DNA from: Bacilli bacterium
Lineage (GTDB): Bacteria > Bacillota_I > Bacilli_A > RFN20 > CAG-826
Direction of reading: 5' to 3'
Assembly: GCA_024409055.1 (NCBI GenBank)
Contig: JAKSUL010000007.1
Span: 1 to 55,209 of the forward strand
DNA length: 55,209 nt
Shown: one piece after another, positions 25,922 through 34,312 of the stretch
Layout: the number at the start of each line of letters is the position of its first letter
Numbering within the stretch: position 1 is the stretch's first letter
Translations under genes and position numbers: made by a program
Notes under the pieces: generated by a model
Told to the model about the DNA's origin: nothing
The model's database searches: none
What the model saw: the letters and a program-made list of their open reading frames with translations, nothing else

Positions 25922-28501
25922 ATGTTAGACACCCATTACGATCACTTTAAGGTCGAACAAGACAAATACGAGAAGTGGAAGGAAGGAAATTACTTCCAAG
26001 CCGGTTTAGATAAATCTAAGCCACCGTTTTCTTTGGTTATCCCTCCGCCAAACGTCACTGGAAAACTTCACCTTGGTCACGTCATGGACACCATTCCGGA
26101 CGATATCATCTGCCGTTATAAGAGAATGAAGGGCTTCGATGTCCTTTGGGTTCCTGGAATGGACCACGCCGGCATCGCCACGCAGGCCAAAGTCGAGCAA
26201 AAGCTTCGCGCCCAAGGAATCTCTAGATATGACCTCGGCCGTGAGAAATTCCTCGAAAAGGCTTGGGAATGGAAAAAAGAATACGCCGACACGATTCATG
26301 AGCAGTGGGCCAAACTCGGCTTAAGCGTTGACTATACCCGCGAAAGATTCACCCTCGACGAAGGTTTGAACAAAGCCGTCCGCCGCGTTTTCGTCACTTT
26401 ATACAATGAAGGCCTAATTTACCAAGGCGAGAAGATCATTAACTGGGATCCAGTTCTTAGAACCGCCTTGTCCAACATCGAAATCATCCATAAGGATGAC
26501 GAAGGCGAATTCTTCTATTTCCTCTACGATGTCGAAGGCACCGATAAACAGTTAGTGGTGGCCACGACCCGTCCGGAGACGATGTTTGGCGATACCGCCG
26601 TCTTCGTCAACCCGAAAGACAAACGCTATAAAGACTTAGTCGGAAAGATGGTTATCAACCCGGCTAACGGCGACCGCATTCCTCTTATGGCCGACCCTTA
26701 TGTCGACATAAGTTTCGGAACTGGCGCCATGAAGTGCACTCCAGCTCACGACCCCAATGACTTTGCTTTAGCAAAGAAATATGGATTCCCCCTTATCAAA
26801 GTCCTCGACGAGACCGCTCATATGAACGAACTCGCCGGCGAATATAAAGGAATGGACCGCTACGAGTGCCGTAAGGCTCTTGTCGAGAAGATCAAAGCCG
26901 AAGGGCACCTTGATCACATTGAGAAGATGGTCCACTCCGTCGGACATAGCGAAAGAAGCGATGCCGTCGTTGAGCCGATGCTTTCTAAGCAGTGGTTCGT
27001 GAAGATGAAACCTCTTGCCGAGCGCGTTTTGGCTCAGCAAAAGGGCGATGACCCGATCGTTTTCTACCCGAAACGTTTCAGCAAGGTCTTGACCCGTTGG
27101 ATGTCCACGATCGAAGACTGGTGCATTTCCCGTCAGCTTTGGTGGGGACACCGTATCCCAGCTTATTACGATAAAGAAACCGGAGAGATCCTCGTCACCG
27201 AAGAAACTCCGGATATGAACAAATACGTCCAGGACGAAGACGTCCTCGACACTTGGTTCTCCAGCGCTTTATGGCCGTTTAGCACCCTTGGCTGGCCGAA
27301 CGTCGAAGCCGAAGACTATAAGAGATATTTCCCGACCTCCGTCCTCAATACCGGCTACGACATCATCTTCTTCTGGGTGTCTAGGATGGTGTTCCAATCA
27401 CTCCATTTCACCGACAAAAACCCATTCGAACGCGTCATCATTCACGGTCTTATCCGCGATGAGCAAGGTCGGAAAATGAGCAAATCTCTCGGAAATGGCG
27501 TCGACCCGATTGACGTCATTCAAAAATATGGTGTTGATGCGATGCGTTATTTTATAACGACTTCCAGCGCGCCTGGCCTTGATATGCGTTATAGCGAAGA
27601 GAAAATCGCTTCCTCTCAGGCTTACTTGAACAAAATTTGGAATGCCGCGAGGTATGTCGAGATGTCCCTTGGCGAAGACTATGTCCCGACCACTTTCGCG
27701 AAGAAGGAATTAGGGACTCTGGAAAGATTCATCATCGCTAGGCTTGAAGAGACCATTAAGAAAGTCGAGTCCAAGATGGAGGTCTACCAGTTCGGTGCCG
27801 CCTCCAGCATCCTCTACGACTTCGTCTACGATGATTTCTGCTCCTATTACCTAGAGATGAGCAAAGTCTCCTTGACCCATAAAGAAAATGAAGCGGTGGT
27901 CAAAGCCGTCCTTTACAAGGTCGTCAAAGAGATCGTCCTCATGATCTATCCTTATGTTCCGTTCATCGCCGAAGAGATTTATATGTCTCTTCCGGGCCAC
28001 AAAGCTTCCATCATGGAAGAAAGCTATCCGGTTTACGACGCTTCCCTCATCGATAGGAAGGCCGAAAAGGCCGGCGCGCTCCTTCGCACGATGATCGGCG
28101 ACATCCGCTCGACCAAATCGGCTAAGAAGATGGCTCCTAATGCCAAAGTTAAGCTCTCTATCTCTCCGAAGGCTCCGTTTAAAGGAATCGAGGAATACCT
28201 CATCCGCTTCGTCTTTGCTTCTAGCGTCACCATCGACAAAGAGGCTCCGAAGGGCGATTCCCTCATCTATTCAGGCACAACCTTGACGATGATTGAGGAC
28301 ATCGACCCATCTCTTCTCAAAGAGAAGCTTTCCAAAGAAGCCGAAGTTCTCAAATCCGAAATCGCTCGTGGCGAGAAGATGCTTTCTAACCCTGGCTTCG
28401 TCGCCAAGGCCCCGAAAGAGAAGCTTGAGCTCGAGAAGAACAAGCTTGAAGCCAACAAGCAAAAGCTCTCCGACGTCGAAGAAAGATTGAAGAATTTGTA
28501 A
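25922..28501 (+). CDS. valS: Valine-tRNA ligase
   Basis: The 859-residue class I aminoacyl-tRNA synthetase has the HIGH-type motif PPNVTGKLHLGHVMD (about 38-52), an editing domain with TTRPETMFGDTA (about 215) and the KMSKS motif GRKMSKSLGNG (about 517-527). A coiled-coil arm ends the protein (about 795-859, rich in Lys and Glu). The start is the ATG at 25922, seven bases after AGGAGGG and just behind the T-box terminator; an upstream in-frame start would lie inside the riboswitch. It charges tRNA-Val in the cytoplasm. Confidence 0.98.
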   Translation: MLDTHYDHFKVEQDKYEKWKEGNYFQAGLDKSKPPFSLVIPPPNVTGKLHLGHVMDTIPDDIICRYKRMKGFDVLWVPGMDHAGIATQAKVEQKLRAQGISRYDLGREKFLEKAWEWKKEYADTIHEQWAKLGLSVDYTRERFTLDEGLNKAVRRVFVTLYNEGLIYQGEKIINWDPVLRTALSNIEIIHKDDEGEFFYFLYDVEGTDKQLVVATTRPETMFGDTAVFVNPKDKRYKDLVGKMVINPANGDRIPLMADPYVDISFGTGAMKCTPAHDPNDFALAKKYGFPLIKVLDETAHMNELAGEYKGMDRYECRKALVEKIKAEGHLDHIEKMVHSVGHSERSDAVVEPMLSKQWFVKMKPLAERVLAQQKGDDPIVFYPKRFSKVLTRWMSTIEDWCISRQLWWGHRIPAYYDKETGEILVTEETPDMNKYVQDEDVLDTWFSSALWPFSTLGWPNVEAEDYKRYFPTSVLNTGYDIIFFWVSRMVFQSLHFTDKNPFERVIIHGLIRDEQGRKMSKSLGNGVDPIDVIQKYGVDAMRYFITTSSAPGLDMRYSEEKIASSQAYLNKIWNAARYVEMSLGEDYVPTTFAKKELGTLERFIIARLEETIKKVESKMEVYQFGAASSILYDFVYDDFCSYYLEMSKVSLTHKENEAVVKAVLYKVVKEIVLMIYPYVPFIAEEIYMSLPGHKASIMEESYPVYDASLIDRKAEKAGALLRTMIGDIRSTKSAKKMAPNAKVKLSISPKAPFKGIEEYLIRFVFASSVTIDKEAPKGDSLIYSGTTLTMIEDIDPSLLKEKLSKEAEVLKSEIARGEKMLSNPGFVAKAPKEKLELEKNKLEANKQKLSDVEERLKNL

Positions 28502-28525
28502 TTTCTTTGCCCCTTTTTCAAAAAA

Positions 28526-28557
28526 GCCTCCTATTGGATAGTAGGAGGTTTTCTTTT
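28526..28557 (+). terminator. valS terminator whose 3' arm is also a ribosome binding site
   Basis: CCTCCTA and TAGGAGG pair around a short loop, followed by TTTTCTTTTT. The arm TAGGAGG (28542-28548) is at the same time a perfect Shine-Dalgarno sequence ten bases before the ATG of the next small gene, so the hairpin could both end valS transcripts and mask the next ribosome site in read-through RNA. Confidence 0.8.
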
Positions 28558-28558
28558 T

Positions 28559-28741
28559 ATGAACAAAATCGAACTGACGAGCGCCGAGCAAGAGGCCATC
28601 GTTCCGGGCGAAGCGATCACCTTAGCGGCCGTCATGGCCATTTTGGCGGTCGCCGTCATGGCGGTGGTGGTATATAAGCTGTTCCGCAGCGATAAGGGAA
28701 GCGCTAAGATTCCAGGCGGCTTCGCTTTCGAGTGGAAGTGA
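28559..28741 (+). CDS. Small single-span membrane protein (60 residues)
   Basis: The product has a polar N-terminus (about 1-16), one hydrophobic helix (about 18-40, Ala/Val rich), a short basic stretch (KLFRSDKGSAK) and an aromatic end PGGFAFEWK. I do not recognise the family and assign no function. The perfect ribosome site TAGGAGG lies in the valS terminator. radC starts one base after its stop codon, so the two are in one operon. A small membrane protein of unknown function is the safest description; a bacteriocin-like or regulatory peptide is possible but unsupported. Confidence 0.7.
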   Translation: MNKIELTSAEQEAIVPGEAITLAAVMAILAVAVMAVVVYKLFRSDKGSAKIPGGFAFEWK

Positions 28742-28742
28742 T

Positions 28743-29420
28743 ATGCCAAAGATCAAAGATCTTCCTCTTGACTCCCGCCCGAGGGAAAAGGCTCTTGCTT
28801 TAGGCGTCGATAAGTTAAGCGACGCCGAGCTTTTAGCCATCCTTATCGGGTCGGGGGTAGCCGGAAGCAGCGCTCTTGATATCGCAAATACCCTTCTTAG
28901 CGATTATAAGGGCCTTTACGGGCTTTCTAACGCCCCATGGCTATCGATATCGCAGATGAAAGGAATAAGCGACGTAAAGGCCTTAAGCCTTGAAGCTTCT
29001 TTCGAACTCGGGAGACGCGTAAGAAGAGTAACGGAAGAAGGGGCTCTTCTTCACGATGACCCTGAATTCATTTATAGCTATTACAAAGCGAGTCTACAGA
29101 AAGATAAAAGAGAATCGCTGATCGTCCTTCTTTTCAATAAAAGACGGCGTCTAATCAAGGAGAAAAAGATGTATATCGGAACGGCTGAAATGGTGCCTTT
29201 TTCTCCGAAAGAGATTTTGGCGGAAGCCTTAATCAACAGCGCTTCGAGCATTATTCTTATCCACAATCACCCAGAAGGATTGTCCGTCCCCAGTGGGGAA
29301 GATGTCCGCTTGACTAGAGAGCTTCAAAAAACAGCGTCAAGTATCGGGCTAAGGCTCAGAGATCACATCATAATAGGCTCAGGCAATTTTTATTCGTTTA
29401 AAGCCAATAAAGTTTTCTGA
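28743..29420 (+). CDS. radC: RadC-family (MPN+/JAB) protein
   Basis: The 225-residue protein has an N-terminal helix-hairpin-helix-like region (DLPLDSRPREKAL, LSDAELLAILIGSG) and a C-terminal JAB/MPN domain with the metal motif HNHPEGLSVPSGED (about residues 175-188). Length is normal. The cellular role of RadC is still uncertain; DNA metabolism is traditionally assumed. It follows the 60-residue membrane protein gene by one base. Confidence 0.93.
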   Translation: MPKIKDLPLDSRPREKALALGVDKLSDAELLAILIGSGVAGSSALDIANTLLSDYKGLYGLSNAPWLSISQMKGISDVKALSLEASFELGRRVRRVTEEGALLHDDPEFIYSYYKASLQKDKRESLIVLLFNKRRRLIKEKKMYIGTAEMVPFSPKEILAEALINSASSIILIHNHPEGLSVPSGEDVRLTRELQKTASSIGLRLRDHIIIGSGNFYSFKANKVF

Positions 29421-29445
29421 TAAATCAAAGATTTAATTAGCCGAA

Positions 29446-29469
29446 AATGTGGTGGAGAAGCCACTTTTT
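29446..29469 (+). terminator. radC terminator
   Basis: GTGGT and GCCAC form a 5-bp stem (one G-U pair) around a six-base loop, followed directly by TTTTT. Confidence 0.65.
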
Positions 29470-29559
29470 CGCTTCGTCAAAAATGAAGCGATTCCGAAAA
29501 AGAGTCCATGTAATGGAAGAATCGGTTACTTTTTTCTTTCCTTATAGGAAGAGAATCGT

Positions 29560-29680
29560 TATACTACACACGTTGTCGCCTCCAGCTTAAGGCGCGCAAC
29601 CGCATAAAAAAGGTCTCCAAGTTCTGAAAAGACACCTTCCTAGCGAGTCTAGATAAGCCAAAAAGAAAAAGGAGGAGTTA
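29560..29680 (+). promoter_or_regulatory. Promoter and structured 5' leader of the rplU operon (L21 leader candidate)
   Basis: A -10 box TATACT lies at 29560-29565; no good -35 is seen. The leader of about 115 bases can form a hairpin GTTG..GCC/GGC..GCAAC (about 29572-29599) and a second AAGGT-CT/AG-ACCTT (about 29611-29639). It ends in AAGGAGGAG before the rplU ATG. Bacillota often place an L21-binding autoregulatory leader here, so that is the likely role, but I could not match the consensus base by base. Confidence 0.45.
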
Positions 29681-29683
29681 GAC

Positions 29684-29992
29684 ATGTACGCTATCATCGA
29701 AACCGGTGGAAAGCAGGTCAAGGTCGCCGTTGGCGATAAGATCTACGTCGAAAAAATCGACGCCGAAGCCGGATCTGAGATCAAGATCGAAAAAGTCTTG
29801 CTCGTCGGCGGAGAATCCACCAAAGTCGGCAATCCCTACATCGAGGGTGCCAATGTTGAGTGCAAAGTCGAGAAGCACGGCCTTTCCAAGAAGATCGTGA
29901 TCTACAAGTACAAGGCCAAAGCCAACGAGCGCAAGAAGCTCGGACACCGTCAGCCTTATACCTGCCTTGTCGTTAAAGCCATCAACGCCTAA
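29684..29992 (+). CDS. rplU: 50S ribosomal protein L21
   Basis: The 102-residue protein starts [14 protein letters not shown] and ends in the conserved [11 protein letters not shown] region, matching bacterial L21 across its full length. It binds 23S rRNA in the large subunit. The ribosome site is GGAGGAG. It heads the conserved rplU-ysxB-rpmA operon, six bases before ysxB. Confidence 0.97.
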   Translation: MYAIIETGGKQVKVAVGDKIYVEKIDAEAGSEIKIEKVLLVGGESTKVGNPYIEGANVECKVEKHGLSKKIVIYKYKAKANERKKLGHRQPYTCLVVKAINA

Positions 29993-29998
29993 TCGCTT

Positions 29999-30307
29999 AT
30001 GATCAAAGTAACAATCGTTTACAAAGGGAAAGGTTTCGAGTCTATCGAGATCAAAGGACACGCCAATACTGCCGAATACGGCAAAGACTTGGTCTGTGCC
30101 GCCGTCAGCGCTTGCGCTGTAGGCGCCATTAACGCCCTCTCCGACGAAGGTTATGAGGTCAATCAGGAAGAAGGCAAATTAAGCTGTATAAGCAATGGGG
30201 CCACATCCGAGCACGACTTAACAGTCCTCGAAACCCTCATCGTTCAGCTTAAGACCATCGAGATGTCCAATAAGGGCACCATCGACATCAAAGAAAGGAA
30301 GAAGTAA
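29999..30307 (+). CDS. prp: Ribosomal-processing cysteine protease Prp
   Basis: The 102-residue protein has the Prp signature, with His21 in [12 protein letters not shown] and Cys33 in LVCAAVSA as the catalytic pair. Prp removes the N-terminal extension of ribosomal protein L27 in Bacillota and relatives. The downstream rpmA encodes exactly such an extension. It sits between rplU and rpmA (the ysxB position) with gaps of six and two bases. Confidence 0.95.
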   Translation: MIKVTIVYKGKGFESIEIKGHANTAEYGKDLVCAAVSACAVGAINALSDEGYEVNQEEGKLSCISNGATSEHDLTVLETLIVQLKTIEMSNKGTIDIKERKK

Positions 30308-30309
30308 CC

Positions 30310-30606
30310 ATGGAATTTAGATTAATTCTCGATCTTCAGCTCTTCGCTTCCAAGAAGGGCGTCGGTTCCACGAAGAACGGCCGTGATTCGGCTGGTCGTC
30401 GTCTCGGCGCTAAAAGGAGCGATGGCGAGATTTGCACCGCCGGTTCAATCCTTTATCGTCAGCGCGGCACCAAAATCATGCCAGGCGCTAACGTCATGAA
30501 GGGCGGCGACGATACCTTGTTCGCCACCATCGACGGCGTCGTCAAATTCGAGCGTGTCGGTAAGAGGGGAACCCGCGTTTCCGTCTATCCGGTCGAAGCC
30601 AAATAA
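30310..30606 (+). CDS. rpmA: 50S ribosomal protein L27 with cleavable N-terminal extension
   Basis: The 98-residue protein starts with [13 protein letters not shown] before the mature-like [14 protein letters not shown]. The LDLQLFA segment matches the Prp cleavage motif known from Bacillota (usually LxLQFFA). The body [12 protein letters not shown]...[15 protein letters not shown] is standard L27, which reaches the peptidyl-transferase centre. The extension is a few residues longer than the common form. A strong terminator follows. Confidence 0.97.
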   Translation: MEFRLILDLQLFASKKGVGSTKNGRDSAGRRLGAKRSDGEICTAGSILYRQRGTKIMPGANVMKGGDDTLFATIDGVVKFERVGKRGTRVSVYPVEAK

Positions 30607-30629
30607 GGTCGACTAAACATCGAAAACTA

Positions 30630-30657
30630 GCCTTGGGAAACCAAGGCTTTTTTCTTA
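30630..30657 (+). terminator. Terminator of the rplU-prp-rpmA operon
   Basis: GCCTTGG-GAAA-CCAAGGC is a perfect 7-bp stem with a GAAA tetraloop, followed by TTTTTTCTT. Confidence 0.95.
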
Positions 30658-30884
30658 TTTTGAAACTATTGGCTTCAGTTGATGCCCGCCGATATTAACG
30701 ACACGTACGACAAAAAAATAAGGCCATTTTAAGGCATTTTTGACACTTTGATTAGGAAAGTCACGAGCGTGATTTTTGCGTCCCTAAAAAAACTACTAAT
30801 TTACTCTGTGCTTATCGATGAGCAAAAACTACTAATTTTCAATTCTTTATATTTATATAAGGATTAAAGGTTTATTCTATTTGC
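30658..30884. other. Intergenic region with direct repeats and AT-rich promoter for yggS
   Basis: No gene is seen. The stretch holds a TCAC-GAGC-GTGA hairpin followed by TTTTT (about 30762-30778) and two direct copies of ACTACTAATTT (30792-30802 and 30828-30838), 36 bases apart and each preceded by a run of A. A related element, with GCGTC before AAAAACTACTAA, recurs near 55016-55032. TATTCT (30873-30878) ends six bases before the next ATG. Confidence 0.55.
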
Positions 30885-31541
30885 ATGAACATATCTCTCA
30901 TCGAAGAAATCAAAAGGGAAAATCCTCAAATTCAAGTGGTGGTCGCCAGCAAATACATAGATTCTGACCACATCAGAGCTTTTTACCATCTCGGCCAAAA
31001 ATGCTTTGGGGAAAATAGGGCGGACGAACTCGCCTCAAAAGCCGAAGAACTTCAAGATTCGAAAGATATCGATTTTCATTTTATCGGCCATCTTCAATCG
31101 AACAAAGCTGACTTAGTGTTGCCTTATATTTCCACGCTTCATTCTTTGGATTCGATTAAACTTGCTGCCCTCATTGAGAGAAAGAGAGCAACCCCTTTAG
31201 ACTGCTATGTTGAACTAAAGATGAGCGATAATCCGAACAAGCACGGCGTCCCTCTTGACCAACTCGATTCTTTTTTGAAAACAATTTCTGAATTTAACAA
31301 AGTTAATGTTGTCGGTTTTATGGCTATGAGTGAGCCCGATATGAGTGATCTTGAAAAGAGGGCCTTATTCGAGGAAGTCGTGGCTTTAGCCAAAGATTAT
31401 GGCTATTCGAAAACATCGATGGGAATGAGCGATGATTATCCTTTGGCAATAGAGGCAGGAACGACCTGCATTCGCCTCGGACGAATCCTTTTTGAGAAGG
31501 AGGAGTGCAAAGCGATATACCAAAGTTATTTCAAAGAATGA
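30885..31541 (+). CDS. YggS-family pyridoxal phosphate homeostasis protein
   Basis: The 218-residue product has the family landmarks: a PLP lysine in VVASKY (about 23), CFGENRADEL (about 40-50), FHFIGHLQSNKADL (about 63-76), the GFMAM segment (about 145) and SMGMSDDYPLAIEAGTTCIRLG (about 176-197). These proteins are PLP-binding TIM barrels without a clear enzymatic reaction that help maintain B6 and amino acid balance. It is slightly shorter than usual (about 220-235). No ribosome site is seen and TATTCT ends six bases before the ATG, suggesting a leaderless message. Confidence 0.92.
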   Translation: MNISLIEEIKRENPQIQVVVASKYIDSDHIRAFYHLGQKCFGENRADELASKAEELQDSKDIDFHFIGHLQSNKADLVLPYISTLHSLDSIKLAALIERKRATPLDCYVELKMSDNPNKHGVPLDQLDSFLKTISEFNKVNVVGFMAMSEPDMSDLEKRALFEEVVALAKDYGYSKTSMGMSDDYPLAIEAGTTCIRLGRILFEKEECKAIYQSYFKE

Positions 31542-31573
31542 GGGCTTTTCTTTCTTTATGAAAGGAAAGACTG

Positions 31574-31579
31574 TATAAT
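31574..31579 (+). promoter_or_regulatory. -10 box of the GT2 gene, leaderless-type
   Basis: A perfect TATAAT ends nine bases before the ATG at 31589, and no Shine-Dalgarno sequence lies between. Transcription would begin within a few bases of the start codon. No good -35 is visible. Confidence 0.6.
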
Positions 31580-31588
31580 TCGCTCGCT

Positions 31589-32338
31589 ATGAAATTATCA
31601 GTTTTGATCCCAGTCCGTAACCAAACGGAGAAATTAATTAGAAACCTTAAGAACGAAATCATCCCTTATTTCGATTCCTGCGGGTGTACTTACGACATCT
31701 TGATTTGCTCTGACCACTCAAGCGAAGAACAGCAAAAAATGCTCGAAGAGGCCGCCAAAGATCTTCCTATGCAAGTTAAGCTTTTGCCTTACGAAGATAT
31801 CGCCGGAAAAGGTTGGGGAGTCAAAAAGTCGATCCTCGCAGCCGATGGGGATTACGTCCTTTTCTTTGATGCCGACCTTTCGACCGATTTGCATGCTTTC
31901 GATATGATCAAGCCTGACCTTGGCAAATATGACGCTTTCATAGCTTCTCGTGACGCCAAAGGGGCGAATATCACGGAAAAGCAGACATTTATCCGTAGGA
32001 TAACCCACTGGGGAGCCAAGACTCTCATCAAAAATAAATTCCACCTAAAAGGCATCACCGACACCCAATGCGGATACAAGATGTTCCGCACCTCGGTCGC
32101 CAAAAAGATGGCTGAAAAGCAGATTATCATGGGCTTTGCCTTTGATGTCGAATACGTCTATTTCCTTTCCTTGAACGGTTTCTCCATCAAAGAGATCCCG
32201 GTTTCCTGGGAAAACGATCCGGACTCCAGCGTTTCGACTGGATCTACGATCAAGAAGTTTTACAAAGACCTCTCGATCATCAAGAAGAACAAAAAGAATT
32301 ACATCCTCACCAAGGAGGAGAAGGAGGCCTTATGCTAA
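31589..32338 (+). CDS. Family 2 glycosyltransferase, dolichyl-phosphate glucosyltransferase-like
   Basis: The 249-residue protein has a GT-A fold: KLSVLIPVRNQTEKL at the N-terminus, FFDADLSTD (about 91-99) as the DxD metal/nucleotide motif, and TDTQCGYKMFR (about 156-166), typical of enzymes that move a sugar from a nucleotide donor to a polyprenyl phosphate. No transmembrane helix is evident. Acceptor and sugar are unknown. Its last bases overlap the obg start (ATGCTAA), so they are probably translated together. Confidence 0.85.
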   Translation: MKLSVLIPVRNQTEKLIRNLKNEIIPYFDSCGCTYDILICSDHSSEEQQKMLEEAAKDLPMQVKLLPYEDIAGKGWGVKKSILAADGDYVLFFDADLSTDLHAFDMIKPDLGKYDAFIASRDAKGANITEKQTFIRRITHWGAKTLIKNKFHLKGITDTQCGYKMFRTSVAKKMAEKQIIMGFAFDVEYVYFLSLNGFSIKEIPVSWENDPDSSVSTGSTIKKFYKDLSIIKKNKKNYILTKEEKEALC

Positions 32339-33609
32339 TCGACCGCGCAGTAGTGGAAGTCCGCTCTGGAAAAGGCGGAAATGGCGCCATCTCTTTCCTT
32401 CAGGAACGTTGCATGCCTAAAGGTGGACCCGATGGCGGCAATGGCGGAAAAGGCGGATCTGTTTATTTGGTCGCTAAACGCAACGTTAACACCCTCCTTG
32501 CATTCCGTCACAGCAAAGTGATTGAAGCCAAAGACGGAGAAAAAGGCGATAAAAAGCTCCGTTATGGCCGCGCCGCAGACGATGTTTTCGTCGAAGTTCC
32601 GGTCGGAACCGTCGTTACTTTAGAGTCCGATGGATCTTTCATCGCCGATTTGAAGCACGAAGACGATATGGTCAGAGTCGCCAAAGGCGGACGTGGGGGA
32701 CGCGGAAACGCAGCTTTCAAATCTTCACGCAACAGAATCCCAAGGGTCGCCGAAAACGGCCTTCCTGGTGAAAGGAAGCGCATTATCCTCGAGCTTAAGC
32801 TCGTCGCGGATGCCGGAATCATCGGTTTGCCCTCAGTTGGAAAATCCACGCTTTTAAACATCGTCACTAGAGCCAACGTCGAAACGGCCGATTACCCATT
32901 CACGACCGTTGTGCCGAACTTAGGCGTCGTCACCTTAAAAGATGGCAATCAATTCGTTTTGGCCGATATGCCAGGGCTTATTGAAGGCGCCCATGAAGGA
33001 AGGGGATTGGGAATCACTTTCTTACGCCACATCGAAAGATGCCGTGTTTTGCTTCACGTCGTCTCCATGGACGGAGAAAGAGATCCATATGAGGATTACG
33101 TCGCCATCAACGAAGAACTAAAGCTCTACGGCAACGATCTCGAAAAGAGGCCTCAGATCGTCGTTTGCTCCAAAATGGATAGCGATAACGCCGAGGAGCT
33201 AAAGGCCGAATTTGAGAAGAAAGCCAAAGTCAAAACCATCGGAATCAGCGCGCTTACAGACCAAGGCGTGGAACTTTTGATGAAGAAAACTTACGAACTT
33301 ATCCAAAAGACTCCGGAATTCAAACTCTTCAAAGAAGAGGAAGAAGGCGGAATGCGCGTTTATGACGCTCATAAAGACAAGAAAGAGGAGATCTTTGTGG
33401 TCAGCAAACCAAGCGATCATCTCTGGGTCATCGATGGCGATCGCCTCATGAGGACATACGCCATCATCAACCTCTCGACCGACGAAGGCGTTGCCAAATT
33501 CTTGGCTTATCTTGATAAGATCGGCCTTGAAGACGAGCTTCGCAAGAGGGGAGCGGAGACCGGTGATACCGTCAGAATCGCCGACTTCGAATTCGAATAC
33601 AGCGAATAA
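32332..33609 (+). CDS. obgE: Obg GTPase
   Basis: The 425-residue protein has the glycine-rich Obg fold (about 1-158), a GTPase domain with G1 GLPSVGKST (about 163-171), G3 DMPGLIEGA (about 210) and G4 CSKMDS (about 282), and a C-terminal OCT domain (about 340-425) as in Bacillus and Erysipelotrichia. It functions in late 50S assembly and stress control. The ATG has the strong site GGAGG and overlaps the end of the glycosyltransferase gene. Confidence 0.97.
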   Translation: MLIDRAVVEVRSGKGGNGAISFLQERCMPKGGPDGGNGGKGGSVYLVAKRNVNTLLAFRHSKVIEAKDGEKGDKKLRYGRAADDVFVEVPVGTVVTLESDGSFIADLKHEDDMVRVAKGGRGGRGNAAFKSSRNRIPRVAENGLPGERKRIILELKLVADAGIIGLPSVGKSTLLNIVTRANVETADYPFTTVVPNLGVVTLKDGNQFVLADMPGLIEGAHEGRGLGITFLRHIERCRVLLHVVSMDGERDPYEDYVAINEELKLYGNDLEKRPQIVVCSKMDSDNAEELKAEFEKKAKVKTIGISALTDQGVELLMKKTYELIQKTPEFKLFKEEEEGGMRVYDAHKDKKEEIFVVSKPSDHLWVIDGDRLMRTYAIINLSTDEGVAKFLAYLDKIGLEDELRKRGAETGDTVRIADFEFEYSE

Positions 33610-33636
33610 AAGTTCTCTACTGAGAAAACATTTATT

Positions 33637-33642
33637 TATAAT
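33637..33642 (+). promoter_or_regulatory. -10 box before the 32-residue peptide and ruvAB, leaderless-type
   Basis: A perfect TATAAT ends six bases before the ATG at 33649. No ribosome site is present. The -35 region is poor. This promoter would drive the small gene and the following ruvA-ruvB. Confidence 0.6.
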
Positions 33643-33648
33643 TAACCC

Positions 33649-33747
33649 ATGAACACGAAGAAAGGACTCGCCATAGCAATGGCTTCTGTGTTGGCCTCGG
33701 CTTTATGCATAGGAGTCCTCATAATCATCGTGATAATCACCAAATGA
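33649..33747 (+). CDS. Very small membrane peptide (32 residues) upstream of ruvA
   Basis: This 33-codon frame encodes MNTKK, a hydrophobic helix (about residues 7-30, ending in an Ile/Val-rich stretch) and a final TK. A perfect TATAAT stands six bases upstream. ruvA has no Shine-Dalgarno sequence and begins one base after this stop codon (TGA-T-ATG), so ruvA translation would depend on ribosomes finishing this frame. That arrangement supports a real coding sequence. The peptide would be a single-span inner-membrane peptide; no function is assigned. Confidence 0.6.
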   Translation: MNTKKGLAIAMASVLASALCIGVLIIIVIITK

Positions 33748-33748
33748 T

Positions 33749-34312
33749 ATGATCTATTCACTCAAAGGAACCATCGTCGAGCTCAATAGCGATTCTCTTG
33801 CCATCGAAACCGGCAATATCGGCTACGAAGTTTTAATTTCGCGTAGCGAAGGATTGTCCGTTGGACAAGAAATCACCATTTATACCCATGAGGTAATTAC
33901 CGAAGATGACCATTATTTGGTTGGTTTTTTGAGCAAACTTGAGAAAGAGGCTTTCAAGTCCCTTATTCAGGTTAAAGGAATTGGCCCGAAAACCGCGATC
34001 ACCGCGTTAGGTGGAACCACGGCCGATGAATTATTTAAAGCGGTGCAGAGCAACAACACTGCTTATTTGAAGCGCCTTCCTGGGATCGGCCCGAAGGCCG
34101 CCGCCCAGATCATTCTCGACCTCAAAGGAAAACTCGTCGAGAGCGATTCCAAAGGAAATCCTCAGCAATATGAGGACGTCCGCCTCGCTCTTAAAGAGAT
34201 GGGCTTTAAAGTCAAAGCCATCGATGATGCCTTGGCCTCAATCAACGAGCCGGGCGCCGATAACCCAACCATCATCCGTTTAGCCCTCAAAAAGCTTAGG
34301 AGCAACAAATGA
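33749..34312 (+). CDS. ruvA: Holliday junction branch migration protein RuvA
   Basis: The 187-residue protein has an N-terminal OB fold ([11 protein letters not shown]), two helix-hairpin-helix motifs (VKGIGPKTA and LPGIGPKAA at about 74 and 109) and a C-terminal RuvB-binding domain (about 140-187). RuvA binds four-way DNA junctions and loads RuvB. It overlaps ruvB by ATGA. No ribosome site precedes it, so coupling to the 32-residue frame just upstream is likely. Confidence 0.97.
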   Translation: MIYSLKGTIVELNSDSLAIETGNIGYEVLISRSEGLSVGQEITIYTHEVITEDDHYLVGFLSKLEKEAFKSLIQVKGIGPKTAITALGGTTADELFKAVQSNNTAYLKRLPGIGPKAAAQIILDLKGKLVESDSKGNPQQYEDVRLALKEMGFKVKAIDDALASINEPGADNPTIIRLALKKLRSNK

